Positions 34,519 to 45,035 of a stretch of 64,000 nucleotides of DNA are shown here, in pieces (positions within the stretch are counted from its first letter, which is position 1; each line of letters opens with the position of its first letter). Below the pieces are notes generated by a model, which saw nothing but the letters and a program-made list of their open reading frames with translations, did no database searches and was not told the DNA's origin. Made by a program: the position numbers and the translations under genes. Source of the stretch: Nereocystis luetkeana (Eukaryota > Sar > Phaeophyceae > Laminariales > Laminariaceae); NCBI GenBank assembly GCA_031213475.1, contig JARUPZ010000027.1, positions 4,623,330 to 4,687,329 of the forward strand, read 5' to 3'.

Positions 34519-36600
34519 CTTCTGTGCTGCGGTTGCGCTGCTACAAGAATGTGGCACTTCTGCTGCTAGCCTACGAGGCCCGTCTCGTAGCCGGGTGCAG
34601 CAATTTGTATACAACTAAAAGTACTTGAAAACTGGAAATCACTCCAAATTTCGATGGGTGTCTGTCTGCGTACTTCCGCGTGACAGAAACAAGAAGACGG
34701 TAAGAGTAGTTGCCAATGAAGAACGGCCTGATACAAGTCTTAGCAGGTGAGGCGGTGATATCTGAGGTTCAGCTCGTCTGAGTATCGAGTGCTCCCTTTC
34801 AACCTGCGCGCGTTCACATGTCTTGTCGGCTCAGATGGATTTCTCGGGTGTTCCAACTCGGTACACGTTTTTCCTGAACGGGAAGAATACTCAAAAATCC
34901 CCCCGCTTTTTTTGTTGGTGGTCAAGGCACGAAGGCGCCTACCTTGGTCAGTCACGCAAACACGACACGGACTGCTATCGGGCGGCACCCCCAATCACCC
35001 GGCGAGGGATTAGCCTACGGGCGTCCCGAACTTGGAGGGGGTGTGTCGAGCCTGGGGAAATTCCCCGGATACTTGGGCAGAGAGTGCCATCCGGAACCCG
35101 GAAAAACCCTCGAGCGTCTGGCAACTTGCGGCGAAGATGGGAGTTGGGTTTGCGCTTCGGCGCGCCCCGCTCTCGGAGTCCCAGCCGGACATTCGGGTCG
35201 TTTTCATCACAGCATAGTTATGCAGTCAGCGCCGGTGCCTTGTGCGCCGGTGCCAACTCAACGGGGATTACCTGCCGCGTTTCCGTGGCTCACAAAGGAA
35301 GAGAGAAAAGTGCTGTTTCTCAGACCCGGAGTCGCCAGTCGCCAGCTCTTCTCGTGTTTTTTGATGCGTGGAAATGGGCTGTGGTAGTTGCGTGGCTGCC
35401 GCGGCTCTGGCCGCCGTTCGGCCGGTGCTTTCTTTTCTGGTTCGTTTTCTCGTCCAGGGGGAGATTGCCGGAACTTTTGGTCGATGTCCTTGCAGCGTCA
35501 GATTGTGAGTCATGTTTCGTACGATAGCTGCCTTCTGTGCACGAGTGTCTTTTTTTATATCGTTTTTGATCGACAAAAGGGCAACCTGGCTGTCTTCCTC
35601 ATGCATGGAGCTCGTCGATTCTCGTAGGTTGGTCGGAGCCAAGTTGTGCTTGTTCGTACTAGTACGTACTCGTTGTGCTCCGCCCGCCCGCGCCCCCCAG
35701 TAGTTGAGTTCGCCCGTGCGCCTGCGGTCGGCCGCCTGCCGTTTTTAGTACGGATGTGATGGTTGGCGAGCTGGCCGTGCGTAGCCACCCACTCGTAGTG
35801 TCTTGCTATTTATAGCCATTGCTCTTCGCTGTTCCAGGTTTCAGGTCCCTGATTTGTTTTTTTCGTGGCTTCCCGGTCGCCACTCGAATTTGCCCTTTCG
35901 CTGTTCGAGTTTCAGGTCCCGTGTCTGCGGGCGGGAGTGCTTTTTTGTGCGTGGTTTTCCGCTGACCACTCAAATCTCGGTGTTGCTCATCGGTTCTTGT
36001 TGTCTTCAAGAGAGCGTGAAGTTTCGGTACGTACTCGTATATACGACGTGATGTGTCCGTTTCCGTGGATCCTGCGCCTGCTTCTTGTCCTCCGCTTAGC
36101 TCGCTTTTGCCCCCGCGTATACGAGAGCACGAACGAGTACCGGTATACCTGGGATACAATACGAGGCGAGGCTGAAACTGCTCGATGTTTTTGTCCAAAG
36201 GCTTGGGTGGTACTGGTCGTGGATGCACGTGTTCTGCATTTTGTTTGCACCGTTGCGTCTTGCGTCGCACTCCTTCCGTCTGCCCGTGCGTACGTACACC
36301 CTCTCGTCCGTCTGCAGCACTCCATCTCCTGCTTCTTGATCGATCAGGCGACGGCTGGCTAGAGTTGAATTTTGTCCCGAAGACTGCGAGAGGTGAGCTT
36401 GTGGAGTTTTCTACAGCAGTAGATACAGGGGGCTACGAGGTCAGCATGGCTTTTGACTTTTGACACAACACGTGTCTAGACTTCAGGGAGGGTGTCCCGA
36501 AAACCTCCCTTGAAATGACGTATCTTGGTCAGGTCAAGTAATCAACATGAGTAGCCGAATGAATGACGTCGGAATTGCAAACTTGCGCAGATGACTGGCT
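34519..36600. other. Region upstream of WDR82, no supported gene
   Basis: Should include the WDR82 promoter and 5' UTR, but no TATA box or other element stands out. A 234-residue plus frame (34823-35527) and an overlapping plus frame are both open and I recognise neither. A possible terminal exon begins at the acceptor GATCGATCAG near 36347 and ends at the stop at 36463 (tail VDTGGYEVSMAFDF). It is too weak to call without transcripts. Confidence 0.4.
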
Positions 36601-36629
36601 TCGCGTTCTGTTGGGGTCCGGCATCCCCT

Positions 36630-36910
36630 GGTGTGGCTTGGTACTCGTAGAAGGTTCGCGTTCCCACTCGAAGATCAATTTCGTCGGTTCGAGTCATACT
36701 GGGTGCATACTCGTACTCGTAGGACTTTTTCTTTCATGAAAATTGATGAGCGGAAAGCGCGAGAGCGTGAGTTCGAGCATTGGGAGTGCTTCATTCACCC
36801 TTTTAGAACCGCGGTCCCGTTTTGGGGACAAACTACCTAGAGTTAGGCTGCTTTGTCCCCAGAACGGGACTGCGGTCCTGCGCGATACAAATGAAGGCAC
36901 TTACCGCGGT
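36630..36910 (+). mobile_element. SINE family S1, copy 2, interrupted by a MITE
   Basis: GTGTGGCTTGGTACTCGTAG (box A-like), GTCGGTTCGAGTCATACTGG (box B), then GATGAGCGGAAAGCGCGAGA. The tail is interrupted by MITE A copy 7 and resumes with GCGATACAAATGAAGGCAC. Confidence 0.65.
36797..36880. mobile_element. MITE family A, copy 7 (inside a SINE)
   Basis: ACCCTTTTAGAACCGCGGTC at the left; the right arm CCCCAGAACGGGACTGCGGT breaks off at CCTG, so the last bases are missing. Confidence 0.85.
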
Positions 36911-36978
36911 GGGGAAGAGATGACACCTGTGATCACGGCTTCCATGTCCAGATCGACGTGGATGAAACCTTTTACGAG

Positions 36979-37075
36979 TTGACCCTTTTAGAACTGCAGT
37001 CTCATTTTGGGGACAATCCAATCAAATTTCAAGTAGGTTGTCCCCAAATCGGGACTGCGGTTCTGAATGGGTTAA
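36979..37075. mobile_element. MITE family A, copy 8
   Basis: TTGACCCTTTTAGAACTGCA ... ACTGCGGTTCTGAATGGGTTAA. Only 100 bp from copy 7. Confidence 0.88.
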
Positions 37076-37079
37076 GCTG

Positions 37080-40000
37080 GCAAGTGAGAGTGACAAGTAC
37101 CGCTTTACGGTCTGCTAGCGAGGCCTGACGGCCTGACACGACCCTCTCTGAAGTCCTAGCCCGCCCTCAACTACCTGGAAACGCGTACCTGGTACGGTAC
37201 AATACAGCAGCACACAGTCATTGCCGTCGCTTGTCATTTTATTTGGCTCTGGGACTACTACGCTACTTGTTTCGGGCCCTATCTACTTACAATTAGAGTC
37301 GGAAAACTGCTTCCATCTTCCATTAGACCAACTACTGAAAATTAGAGGAAAACTGCACCCACGTTTCGGGGACTCGAAGGGTCGTTATTATTGGAAGGAC
37401 CTTTTGTCCTGCATTTGCAGGGTTTTCACGTTTTTTTCCGAATACGAGTATGTGGATGCGAAGCATTCCTGAGACTATTTTTGCCCTCCGCTTAAAATTC
37501 ACAAATTGTGCCAGAACGCCTTCGTATCTTGATGAAAAATCACGTACCTGGAGAACTGGAGAACATTGTTTTTCGATACGTTTGGATGTAAAAGAGTTGG
37601 CCGACCACCGTGATTTCCTGCTGGAAGGGACCAAGAGCGCAGTCGGGACGAAGCAATGAAGTGTTGTTGTTTAAGACTTTGACGTGATTGGGGTTTGGGA
37701 AATTCCTTCGATTTTGAACTTGTGAATGGAGTCACGGGTTTCCACAGGAGATTTTTTTTCTACACAGAGACAGACCCGCACACACGGAAGTGAAACGGTG
37801 AAACGGGGAACATGAAGTGTAATATAGTAAATGGTTTTCAAACCATTTCAGAAGCGAAGTCACGTGGCATCGAGATAGACCTCGATATGTTTCCAAATGG
37901 TCCGATTGTAGTCCCTAGTCTGTTGCACCAGAACACCAGCCGACAAAAAAATATGTACCTGCTTGCCTCTAGAACCTGCAGGCAGACCTTTCGACCGGTG
38001 CGTTACAAACAACAGTTTTTATATCAGCTTTCCGACGAAAGATTAACTCCCAATCAACACACACCGAAACAGCGATTCGATTTTCGTTTCTGCCTACTCG
38101 TAGCGTCGAAGGACCAAGTCGCCGTAGCACTCCCGTCTCACAAAACGTAAATATGGCGGTGCTCCTAACCCCAACCCTGGTATGCTGTATCACACCAGCC
38201 GACAAGTGCCGGCACCTTCGTGTCACAACGTAAAAGCTGTCAGGTATGGCGATTGGTAATAGAAGCTGCAGGTCTTTCTACCGCGAAAAAATAGTTTTTG
38301 GATAGAAATACAGCACAGTTTTGATTTCACCTTTCTCAGAACATATGATGCCGCAATCACCTCACATCCAAGACAGCGACTCGATTACTTCTGCTTCCAG
38401 GGTCGACGGACCAAGTCAGCGTAGCTCTCCTCTCACACAACACATGAGAATATGGCGGTGCTACACCCCGCGGTCGGTCATAGTCGCCGTTGTACCCTGT
38501 GGGGCAAAAGCCATCCGGACCTTCCGGTCGTTCTCCAGCAGTCTTCTTTCTTGTGCTCAGTGTTTCTCCGTGCGTCCTTAAGCCAAGCACCGGCCTCGAG
38601 CCACACAGCTCTCTCATGTATGATAGTTCGCTGACATGTGGGTGCTCCCTCCCTCCCTCCCTTGCGTCGCACAGACTGCAAGATTAAGATTACGAACGCC
38701 GAACTGGTCCACGTCGACCCGCGTTTTTTGCTACGAACCGGAGACACCAAACTCCTTGTTGGCTTTCAAGCCAAGAACGAGCCTATTCTGAAACCCTGTT
38801 TAACAAGTACCAGGCACAGGGGATCATAGGGAAATAGCCCCCCACTCGAAAACTACCAGGTACCTGGTATATATATCTTGATAAAATATAAAAAAAGAGG
38901 GGGCGGGGAAAAAAAGTCGCCGCTTGACTCTTTCCCTCGCCCAGCTGACCATTCGAGTTGTTTGGGGGGGGTCTCGCGCTCGCCATTTTCCAGCGCGATT
39001 GTTTTTGTTCTCGCAAGAGCGATGAAATCAAGAATGGAACTCCCATCGTTGTTAGAGGCTCTAATTGATTTGTGTTTAAACGAACACCACAGCTCCAACA
39101 TTTTGTTTAGGCCAAAAATTCAAGCGAGTTTTTTCATGTTTTTTTTTCTGTCTACGTGTTGTTCTGTCCGATCGCACATGTACCTATGACCTTTTTTCTC
39201 CATTCGTTCAGTCCAATCTTGAAAAAAAATGTCAGGCGTGTGACCTCTCGCATTTTTTTTTCAAAACCAGAAAACGGTACATCAAGGGGTGTTTTGCGCC
39301 AGTAAGCGGCATAGATGTATACTTAGTATCATACAAGGCGCTCCGCTTCGCGGGCGGCGATCGGGCGGCTATTCGCCGGTTCAAGGAAGCAACATAGAAT
39401 AAAGTTTTAGGCTGGCAGGACGCTCGTGACTTGGTGCAATGAGCGACTTGCAAATGCCAAGAGTTTAGTTGCGCAGGAAAAACCACGCCAAGCGTTTATG
39501 CTCTTTGAATTTGCGCATGAGAATTCCCTTCGATGGAAGGCAGGCCTCGACAAACACGCTGTAAGTACGAACACATGACGCTAGCCCGACTCATTTTCGT
39601 GGAAACTGGCATCGTGCGTTTGGTTCTCTGTCACGGTATGTCCCGTGGGTGCTCTCCGTGTAACAGGCAGTGGCGTTCAAACGGCACGAATAGAGAGTGG
39701 CTTATCCCCCCCTCTGAGCTCCGATCCCCGGACTGGGTAACTCAGCCTCTCGCGTTGACCCGCGAGAAAACTAAAATGGCGCCGGGTAATCACGCGGTCT
39801 GTTGGGGGTAATGTTCTCTGGAAACAGTGCCAAAGCTGCAGTCATCACCGGGGTTTCCGACTTACGCTCTCCGGCCGTGCCACGGAATAAATTAAGTAAC
39901 GTTTTAGTAACGGTTTCGTGGCGTTACGGTTGTGTGCCTCTATCTACTTCACTTTCTGTCCTTTGTCCTTCATTTTCTTGCACCTCTACTTTCTACTCCT

Positions 40001-40250
40001 AAATCCCAGCGGCGTTCACGCTCTCCCTCTCCCGGCTCCTTCTTGCTTCCTGGCGATCCCTAAGCTGCGTGCGGAGCTTAAAGCGCGACGCAGCGTCTGC
40101 AGGTATTTCTATCAAAGTATATGGCCTTTTTGTAGTTGAAACCTTTTTGATTTTTTCATTGTTCACGCATTACCCTGCATGGGCGAACGGTCTGAAAAAG
40201 TTTTGACCGGCCCTAAATCGGCCGTATTCTGATGTTTTGCTCCGATTTGA
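37080..40250. other. No supported gene; small direct duplication and micro-palindromes
   Basis: Holds a diverged direct duplication (about 38070-38165 and 38380-38465, sharing GACCAAGTC and ATATGGCGGTGCT), a fragment of repeat G at 39330-39480, and nested TACCAGGTACCTGGTA at 38854. A plus-strand open piece at about 38676-38829 follows a CAG acceptor and reads NAELVHVDPRFLLRTGDTK. It could be an exon, but I recognise no family. Confidence 0.4.
38854..38869. repeat. Nested micro-palindromes TACCAGGTA+TACCTGGTA
   Basis: TACCAGGTACCTGGTA: the two 9-mers share the central TA, as expected if one insertion used the TA made by another. Confidence 0.8.
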
Positions 40251-40286
40251 AAATAAGGCCAAGTATTATGGGAAATTTTTGAGACG

Positions 40287-40632
40287 TTATTTCTGTCTTT
40301 TTATTTTGTGAGTTTTCGGGCTACAGAAAAGTGTGGGTGAAAATATATAACGTGTATTATGGGTTCTGATTTTTAAAAGTGGTTTTGTATAGTATTGGTT
40401 GATCGTGGCTTCGTCTGAGGTGGGGTCCAACAGCTTGGCTTCGGCCTGTAGCATCTTCATCCAAGTTGATTTTCTGGAGTCTGGGCGTGGCTTGGCACGT
40501 CGCGAGCGTTTTACGGCAGGCGTCTCAGCGTCCTCCTCGTCGTCTTCAAACGTTGCGAAGGCAGCGGCGGCCGCGAGCGTGGTTTCAGCATCCAAACACG
40601 GGAGGATTAGCGCCGGCGACATCGAGTCGCCA

Positions 40633-40674
<42 letters not shown>

Positions 40675-40796
40675 GTGCTGCTGTTGCTGCTGCTGCTGCT
40701 GGCGGTGCTGCTGCTGCTTCTGCTACTGCTGGTGCCGCTGTTGCAGCTGCTGCTGCTGCCACCGCTAATATTGCTTCCATGTGAAGGAGAAGCCAT
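40287..40796 (-). CDS. Truncated Harbinger-type transposase N-terminal region
   Basis: 169 residues. Residues 1-60 are a Ser-rich low-complexity tract from a CTG/CAG microsatellite (about 40625-40760). Then an acidic segment (FEDDEEDAETPAVKRSRRAK) with a basic cluster that could be a nuclear localisation signal. Then KSTWMKMLQAEAKLLDPTSD, which resembles the stretch preceding the DDE domain in PIF/Harbinger-like transposases of stramenopiles (family knowledge). After about residue 130 the sequence loses similarity and runs into the terminal inverted repeat. The DDE catalytic domain is missing, so the protein cannot transpose by itself. The start is the first Met (MASPSHGSN), 330 bp inside the right end of the element. 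Confidence 0.55.
40625..40765. repeat. CTG/CAG microsatellite inside the Harbinger ORF
   Basis: Interrupted CTG run coding poly-Ser on the minus strand. Confidence 0.9.
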
Positions 40797-40947
40797 CTCT
40801 CTTTACACAAGCGCCGTAGTTACCGCCCGCCGTCGGCTTGATGCTTTCGCGTGGTGGGTGACGGGTGGCAGGTGCGCAGGTAGATAGGTGGGCTGGCAGT
40901 AGTAGTGAGATGTAGCACCCAAAATACGAAAAATCTCAGTTCTCAGA

Positions 40948-40999
40948 AATCAGCAAAACCTCTCAGAACTGAGCTCAGTTCTGAGAGGTTTTGCTGATT
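40948..40999. repeat. 52-bp perfect palindrome
   Basis: Arms of 26 bp, AATCAGCAAAACCTCTCAGA... mirrored without spacer around GAACTGAGCTCAGTTC. Within the Harbinger element, between its right TIR and the ORF. Confidence 0.9.
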
Positions 41000-41416
41000 T
41001 TTGCCCCCTCCAGGAACTGAGATCAAAAATATCGATGATTTCCTGTCCCATAATAGATGGTTCTGATTTTTGGGCTTCGGAGATCGCTGAAAAAGCCAGA
41101 AATAACGTCTCAAAAATTTCCCATAATACTTGGCCTAACGTGAAAAAAAACGGGATGAACGAAATATCTCTTCTTGCATCGATTGCAGTTGCGACGTGTT
41201 GGAGACTGTTGTGCCATACGTATTATGGTGAACTGACCCTACGTTCACACGGCGAAAATCGGTCAAAAACATTAAAAAGAACGACCACACCAATCCAAAA
41301 TGGCTAACACTGGGTCAGTTTCGGCCCCAAATTTCTCACCAAGTATGACTCGCATTGTTTGTCTTTTTCGTTCAAAGGGCATCTTCTCCATAATTTCATA
41401 TTTACAATGTGGGCTG

Positions 41417-41995
41417 GAGGACTTCGGTGAGCTCCAAGCGGCGCACCACAAACTCCATCGCGGATCATTGGTTTCAAGCGCCCACAACGCACCGACCCCC
41501 TCATGTCGTACGCCAAGGCTCTTACGAAGGCACGATGCGAAAGCGTTGAGACCACCATCCGCACACGACGCTCTCCCTTTGCGGGGGCCGTAGAGCGGAC
41601 GACAAATGAGCGGCTGACCCGTCGGGTGATGTTTGAGACAATGGTTGGTGGGGAGAACCCGGAACTGGGCCGACCAGAAAAAACTGGGCCAGTGCCTAGC
41701 AGACGACCTCAGGATTCTTCAAGCCACCGAGGGGTCCACGGAAAGCTCCGGAGCAGAGATGGTGTTTTAACCGAGGGCGGCCAAGAAAGTAAAAAAAGTG
41801 GGAAGTGGAAACGGGGTGTCGTCGAAGAAGCGGACTGTTTCACAGCGAAGTGGCACAGGGACGAGGCGGAGAGGAGCTGGGTATGCCACGCAGCTGAGCT
41901 GACACTTGACACCGCGGTTGACGAGGGTAGGAAGGAGACGGCAGAGGGTGTGGCGAGGCTCCCGGATCGGTTTTGTAGCAGAGACGGGAGCCCAT
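41417..41995 (+). pseudogene. LINE polyprotein fragment, frameshifted
   Basis: Equivalent to the C-terminal region at 6540-7199 but older. One frame has DFGELQAAHHKL, the next MSYAKALTKARCESVETTIR, RRVMFETMVGGENPE and a Lys-rich end (KKSGKWKRGVVEEADCF). At least two frameshifts; no 3' tail of the 7.2-8.05 kb type is attached. Confidence 0.65.
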
Positions 41996-42644
41996 GTTAC
42001 TATAACCACCATGAGTACGATTTTCTCTTTCTTCTTTTCCCTTTTCTCTCGTCTCTCTAGCTTTTCGCTTTTGCTTCTTTTTGTTCCTTCCCCCCCCCCG
42101 CCTTCCTTATGCCGGTACCTTCCTCTCCTGTGAAAAGAGTTGCCTCGTAGGGGTGCAGGTTTGTAGGCGCTGACGTACTCGACTCGTTTTCACTCCATCA
42201 AGAGCAATAGCTACGTATTGTTGAAAAGTACAGGAACCAGGTAATGAATGGTACATGAAGCAGGAGGAGAAAGCCGAGATTTGCAGGGGGGAAAACCTAG
42301 ACCATTTAATTATTGTTGGATGCCCCTGATCTACAATCTATCATGTGCACCTCATTTGAACGGTGTGACATCCCCCAAGAATCACAAGCACGCATGCATA
42401 CGTTTCCATATATATGTATATATACATATCGTTTGGACTCCATCACTCCTTCGTGTTGCTTCGTCCGTGCAGCAGCTATCTGTTCTCTCGAACACGTACG
42501 CTTTTCTTCTATATTAACAGCAGCAGCCTTTCCAAGCTTTTCTGACCTCTTCGCGTCGTTAGTATCGTGTTTCATTTCGTTTTTTTTGGCTGTAGCCAAA
42601 ATCAGGTATACCTGATCCATTTGGGTCGAAATCAGATATGCACT

Positions 42645-42841
42645 TTTTTTTTTTTTTTTGCTCATCCCATTCACTATCTTCGCACATCTTCTTCTCTCTC
42701 TCCTCCCACTCGTAACTCAGATCCGGGGTCACATAGCAGGCTCTTCTCCCCCCTTCCCGCTACGGTACGTGCCTTCATTTTTATCACGAGAAGATTTCAG
42801 CCTTTTCTTCCCTCGTCGACTCGCATCGAATTGTGCACTAA
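42645..42841 (-). mobile_element. 5'-truncated SINE family S2 inserted in repeat C
   Basis: Minus strand runs GCGAGTCGACGAGGGAAGAA, GAAGGCACGTACCGTAGCGG, CCCCGGATCTGAGTTACGAG, AGAAGAAGATGTGCGAAGAT and a poly-A tail (the T-run at 42644). TGCAC lies on both sides, a likely target duplication. Comparison with copy 53400-54386 shows the empty site. Confidence 0.75.
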
Positions 42842-43631
42842 AACCAAGTAAAAGACGCGCCACGAGCGGTGGTTTGTCCATGAAAATCCATTGAATACCA
42901 AATCGGCCTAAAAACGTAGAGCGCGTGGCCTCCATAGATAGTCTGAATTGTTTGGTATAGATGTCACGGGCTCCACATAGACCTGCAGAGGGTCACCAGG
43001 CTTCGCTTGTTTCGCCATGGCGGGAGGGCCACCAGGCTTCGTTTGTTTCGCCATGGCGGGAGCGCCAAGAGAGAGTATAAATTCTAGCGCCCCCCCCCCG
43101 TTGCCAGCTTTGAAGCGTCTCGACCATCCTCCTCGCGGAACCGCCTGCTCGGCACGAAATTATCTTGCCGTACCTAACCTGTGAGGCCACCTTCGACGCG
43201 GGGCGGGGCAGACGAACTGCCGTGTGTGTCCACGTGGACACACACGATGCTGTTAAATAATATCACACACCTACCTACCTGTGAGAAACAACGGCAGTAC
43301 AAATCACAACCACTGAATGAAGCACAATCGAACTACTAACTGTACACCTCAAAGAAGAAAAAGTGAAATGGGCTTTTTTTACGGATGGATACATGAATAC
43401 GTGGTACCACAGGTATGTTCGTTTGGTACGAGTATCACAACAATTGCAAACCGGGGGACCTCAGACCTCAGACGCACCGTACGAAGAGAAAAAATGAAAA
43501 AACAGTGTACCTACAAGTATGGTCTCTCTGATTGGTTCCAATTTCGCCAAAATCGGTTGAAAGCTACGTATTAATCGACAGCAGAGTAGACAAAGCCAGG
43601 TATACCCTGGCTTTTTCGACCCAAAACTAGG

Positions 43632-43639
43632 TATTAATA
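43632..43639. repeat. TATTAATA micro-insert in repeat C
   Basis: Here AGGTATTAATAGTACGAGGTACGAT; the other copies (53283 and the reverse of 53515) read AGGTACGAY. Sixteen bp starting TTAATA are extra. Confidence 0.7.
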
Positions 43640-43681
43640 GTACGAGGTACGATGTCAGTCTGCAGGGAGGGGTGTGTGTGT

Positions 43682-44935
43682 TCACATTATTAAACCGTTC
43701 TTTCTACCCGTCGACATCCAGCACAACCAGTGTCCGTGCCGATTCTTCAATCCTATTAATAGAAGAGATACAAGTTCTGTGGTCACAAAGCTACGCCGCA
43801 GATATACCACGTTGCCACGTATGTATGCAGTAAGCACAGCAGTGGGCAATGCAATGCCATGTCATCATAGTAGGTACGACAGGCACGACATACACATTCT
43901 ATGAAATAGAGAAAGGAAAAGAAACAATCAAGGAGAAAACAAAAAACAAAGAAGACAAATCGAAAGAAAAAAGAAAAAAATGAAAGAAAAAAACTAGAAG
44001 AAACAATCTGTCGTGCCCTCCCCCCGCAGGCGAGGTGGGCAACACTTGAAAAAGAATGAGCTGGAAATAAAAATAAATAAATAACAAAAACACCGCTGCT
44101 TGTAAACAGAGCAAGACGAAGAACCAAAGAAAAAATAACACAGGGAAAAATAACTGGCAGGCCAAAGCCCAAAGCACCCTCCAGGTGTGGCGGCAGCAGT
44201 TTGTGGTACGAGTAATATAGCCAGGTTCTCCCTACTAATCCGCCTGGTACCTTGCTACCCAGACTGCCGTCTCCGCCCTGAGTTCGTCAACTATGCCCAG
44301 CCCCTTGGCGTCAGACAATACGAAACGAGCAGAGCAGGTTCGTCATCCAACCACGCCACACGACTCCTTCAATACGGCTTATCAATCAGAAAAGGAAGAG
44401 AAATAAATGAAATGAGAATCACGGGGAATCAGCGCGAGAAAGAAAAAAACTAAACCAAACTGAACCAAAGGGAAGACAAAAGGGAAGACCACGTTCGAAC
44501 CAGCTGCACCAGTTGGTGGCACTATTAATAGTACTATGGTCATGTTCTACTTCCTAGTCGGCCTGGTGCCTTGCCACCCTGTCTGCCATATACTTCCTAC
44601 TTTCGTCTACCGCAGCTTCCCTTCTACTCCTCCTGTCCCCCCCCCTCTCCGCATTTCCTTGGTCGGGTTTTCTGCCACTTCTCCTGTTGCCCCCCCCCCC
44701 CCCCGTTCCCTTGGTCACCATCCACGGCGGATGCACGGCGCTGCCTACTCATCTCAGCCTCAGCCTCGTGCCACCTCACCATGAACCGTTCGGCTGCTTC
44801 AAGGATCCCCCGGTACCACTTCCCCGCCTTTTTGGCTGCAGTGGACCACAACGCGGCCTCAACTCCGAACACCAAGGGGGCAACTTCCGTTGACCCTTTG
44901 GTGGCTCGGAACTCCCTACCTAAGTAAGGTCTTCG
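43682..44935 (-). mobile_element. LINE, copy 2 (5'-truncated)
   Basis: Contains the last part of the ORF (44930-44554: STEVAPLVFGVEAALWSTAA, KKAGKWYRGILEAAERFMVR, frameshift in a G-run near 44695, then RRSRREAAVDESRKYMADRV to a stop) and the T-rich 3' region that matches 7200-8050. It ends next to family C sequence on both sides. Confidence 0.8.
43754..43761. repeat. TATTAATA micro-insert, clean empty-site evidence
   Basis: LINE copy 2 (minus strand) reads TCTTCTATTAATAGGATTGA where copy 1 (7973-7990) reads TCTTCTAGGATTGA, and the 55.6 kb copy reads TCTCTAGGCATGA. Two of three copies have a bare TA, so TTAATA is an insertion in this one. Confidence 0.92.
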
Positions 44936-45035
44936 GTCCTGGCGTGTGATTGGTACTTGACTGTAGTATGTATATGTATGTATCTGATTTTGGCCCAAAA
45001 GTGGCCAGGTATACCTGATTTTGGCTAAAACATTA
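44936..45035. repeat. Terminal fragment of repeat family C
   Basis: TCCTGGCGTGTGATTGGTAC ... CTGATTTTGGCCCAAAAGTG, GCCAGGTATACCTGATTTTG, matching 53305-53380. Confidence 0.75.

Larger units (their letters stand above)
40257..41126. mobile_element. Non-autonomous PIF/Harbinger-like element
   Basis: 870 bp with perfect 39-bp terminal inverted repeats (40257-40295 and 41088-41126). The outer ends are GGCCAAGTATTATGGGAAAT and its complement, flanked on both sides by TAA (40254-40256, 41127-41129). Three-base TWA-type target duplications and GG-starting termini are typical of PIF/Harbinger. The perfect TIRs suggest recent movement. Inside are a truncated transposase-like ORF and a 52-bp perfect palindrome. 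Confidence 0.88.
42585..43665 (-). repeat. Dispersed repeat family C, copy 1
   Basis: Ends carry GCCAAAATCAGG-type words at both sides in opposite orientation. The body on the minus strand has GTGTCCACGTGGACACAC, GGCGGTTCCGCGAGGAGG, GGCGCTCCCGCCATGGCGAA and CCACGAGCGGTGGTTTGTCC-type motifs shared with the copies at 48985, 52478 and 53400. A SINE S2 fragment is inserted at about 42645-42841. Confidence 0.75.

Noticed and set aside
34823..35527. 234-residue plus-strand open frame upstream of WDR82
   Set aside because: Two overlapping plus frames are equally open, composition is not protein-like and no domain is recognisable.
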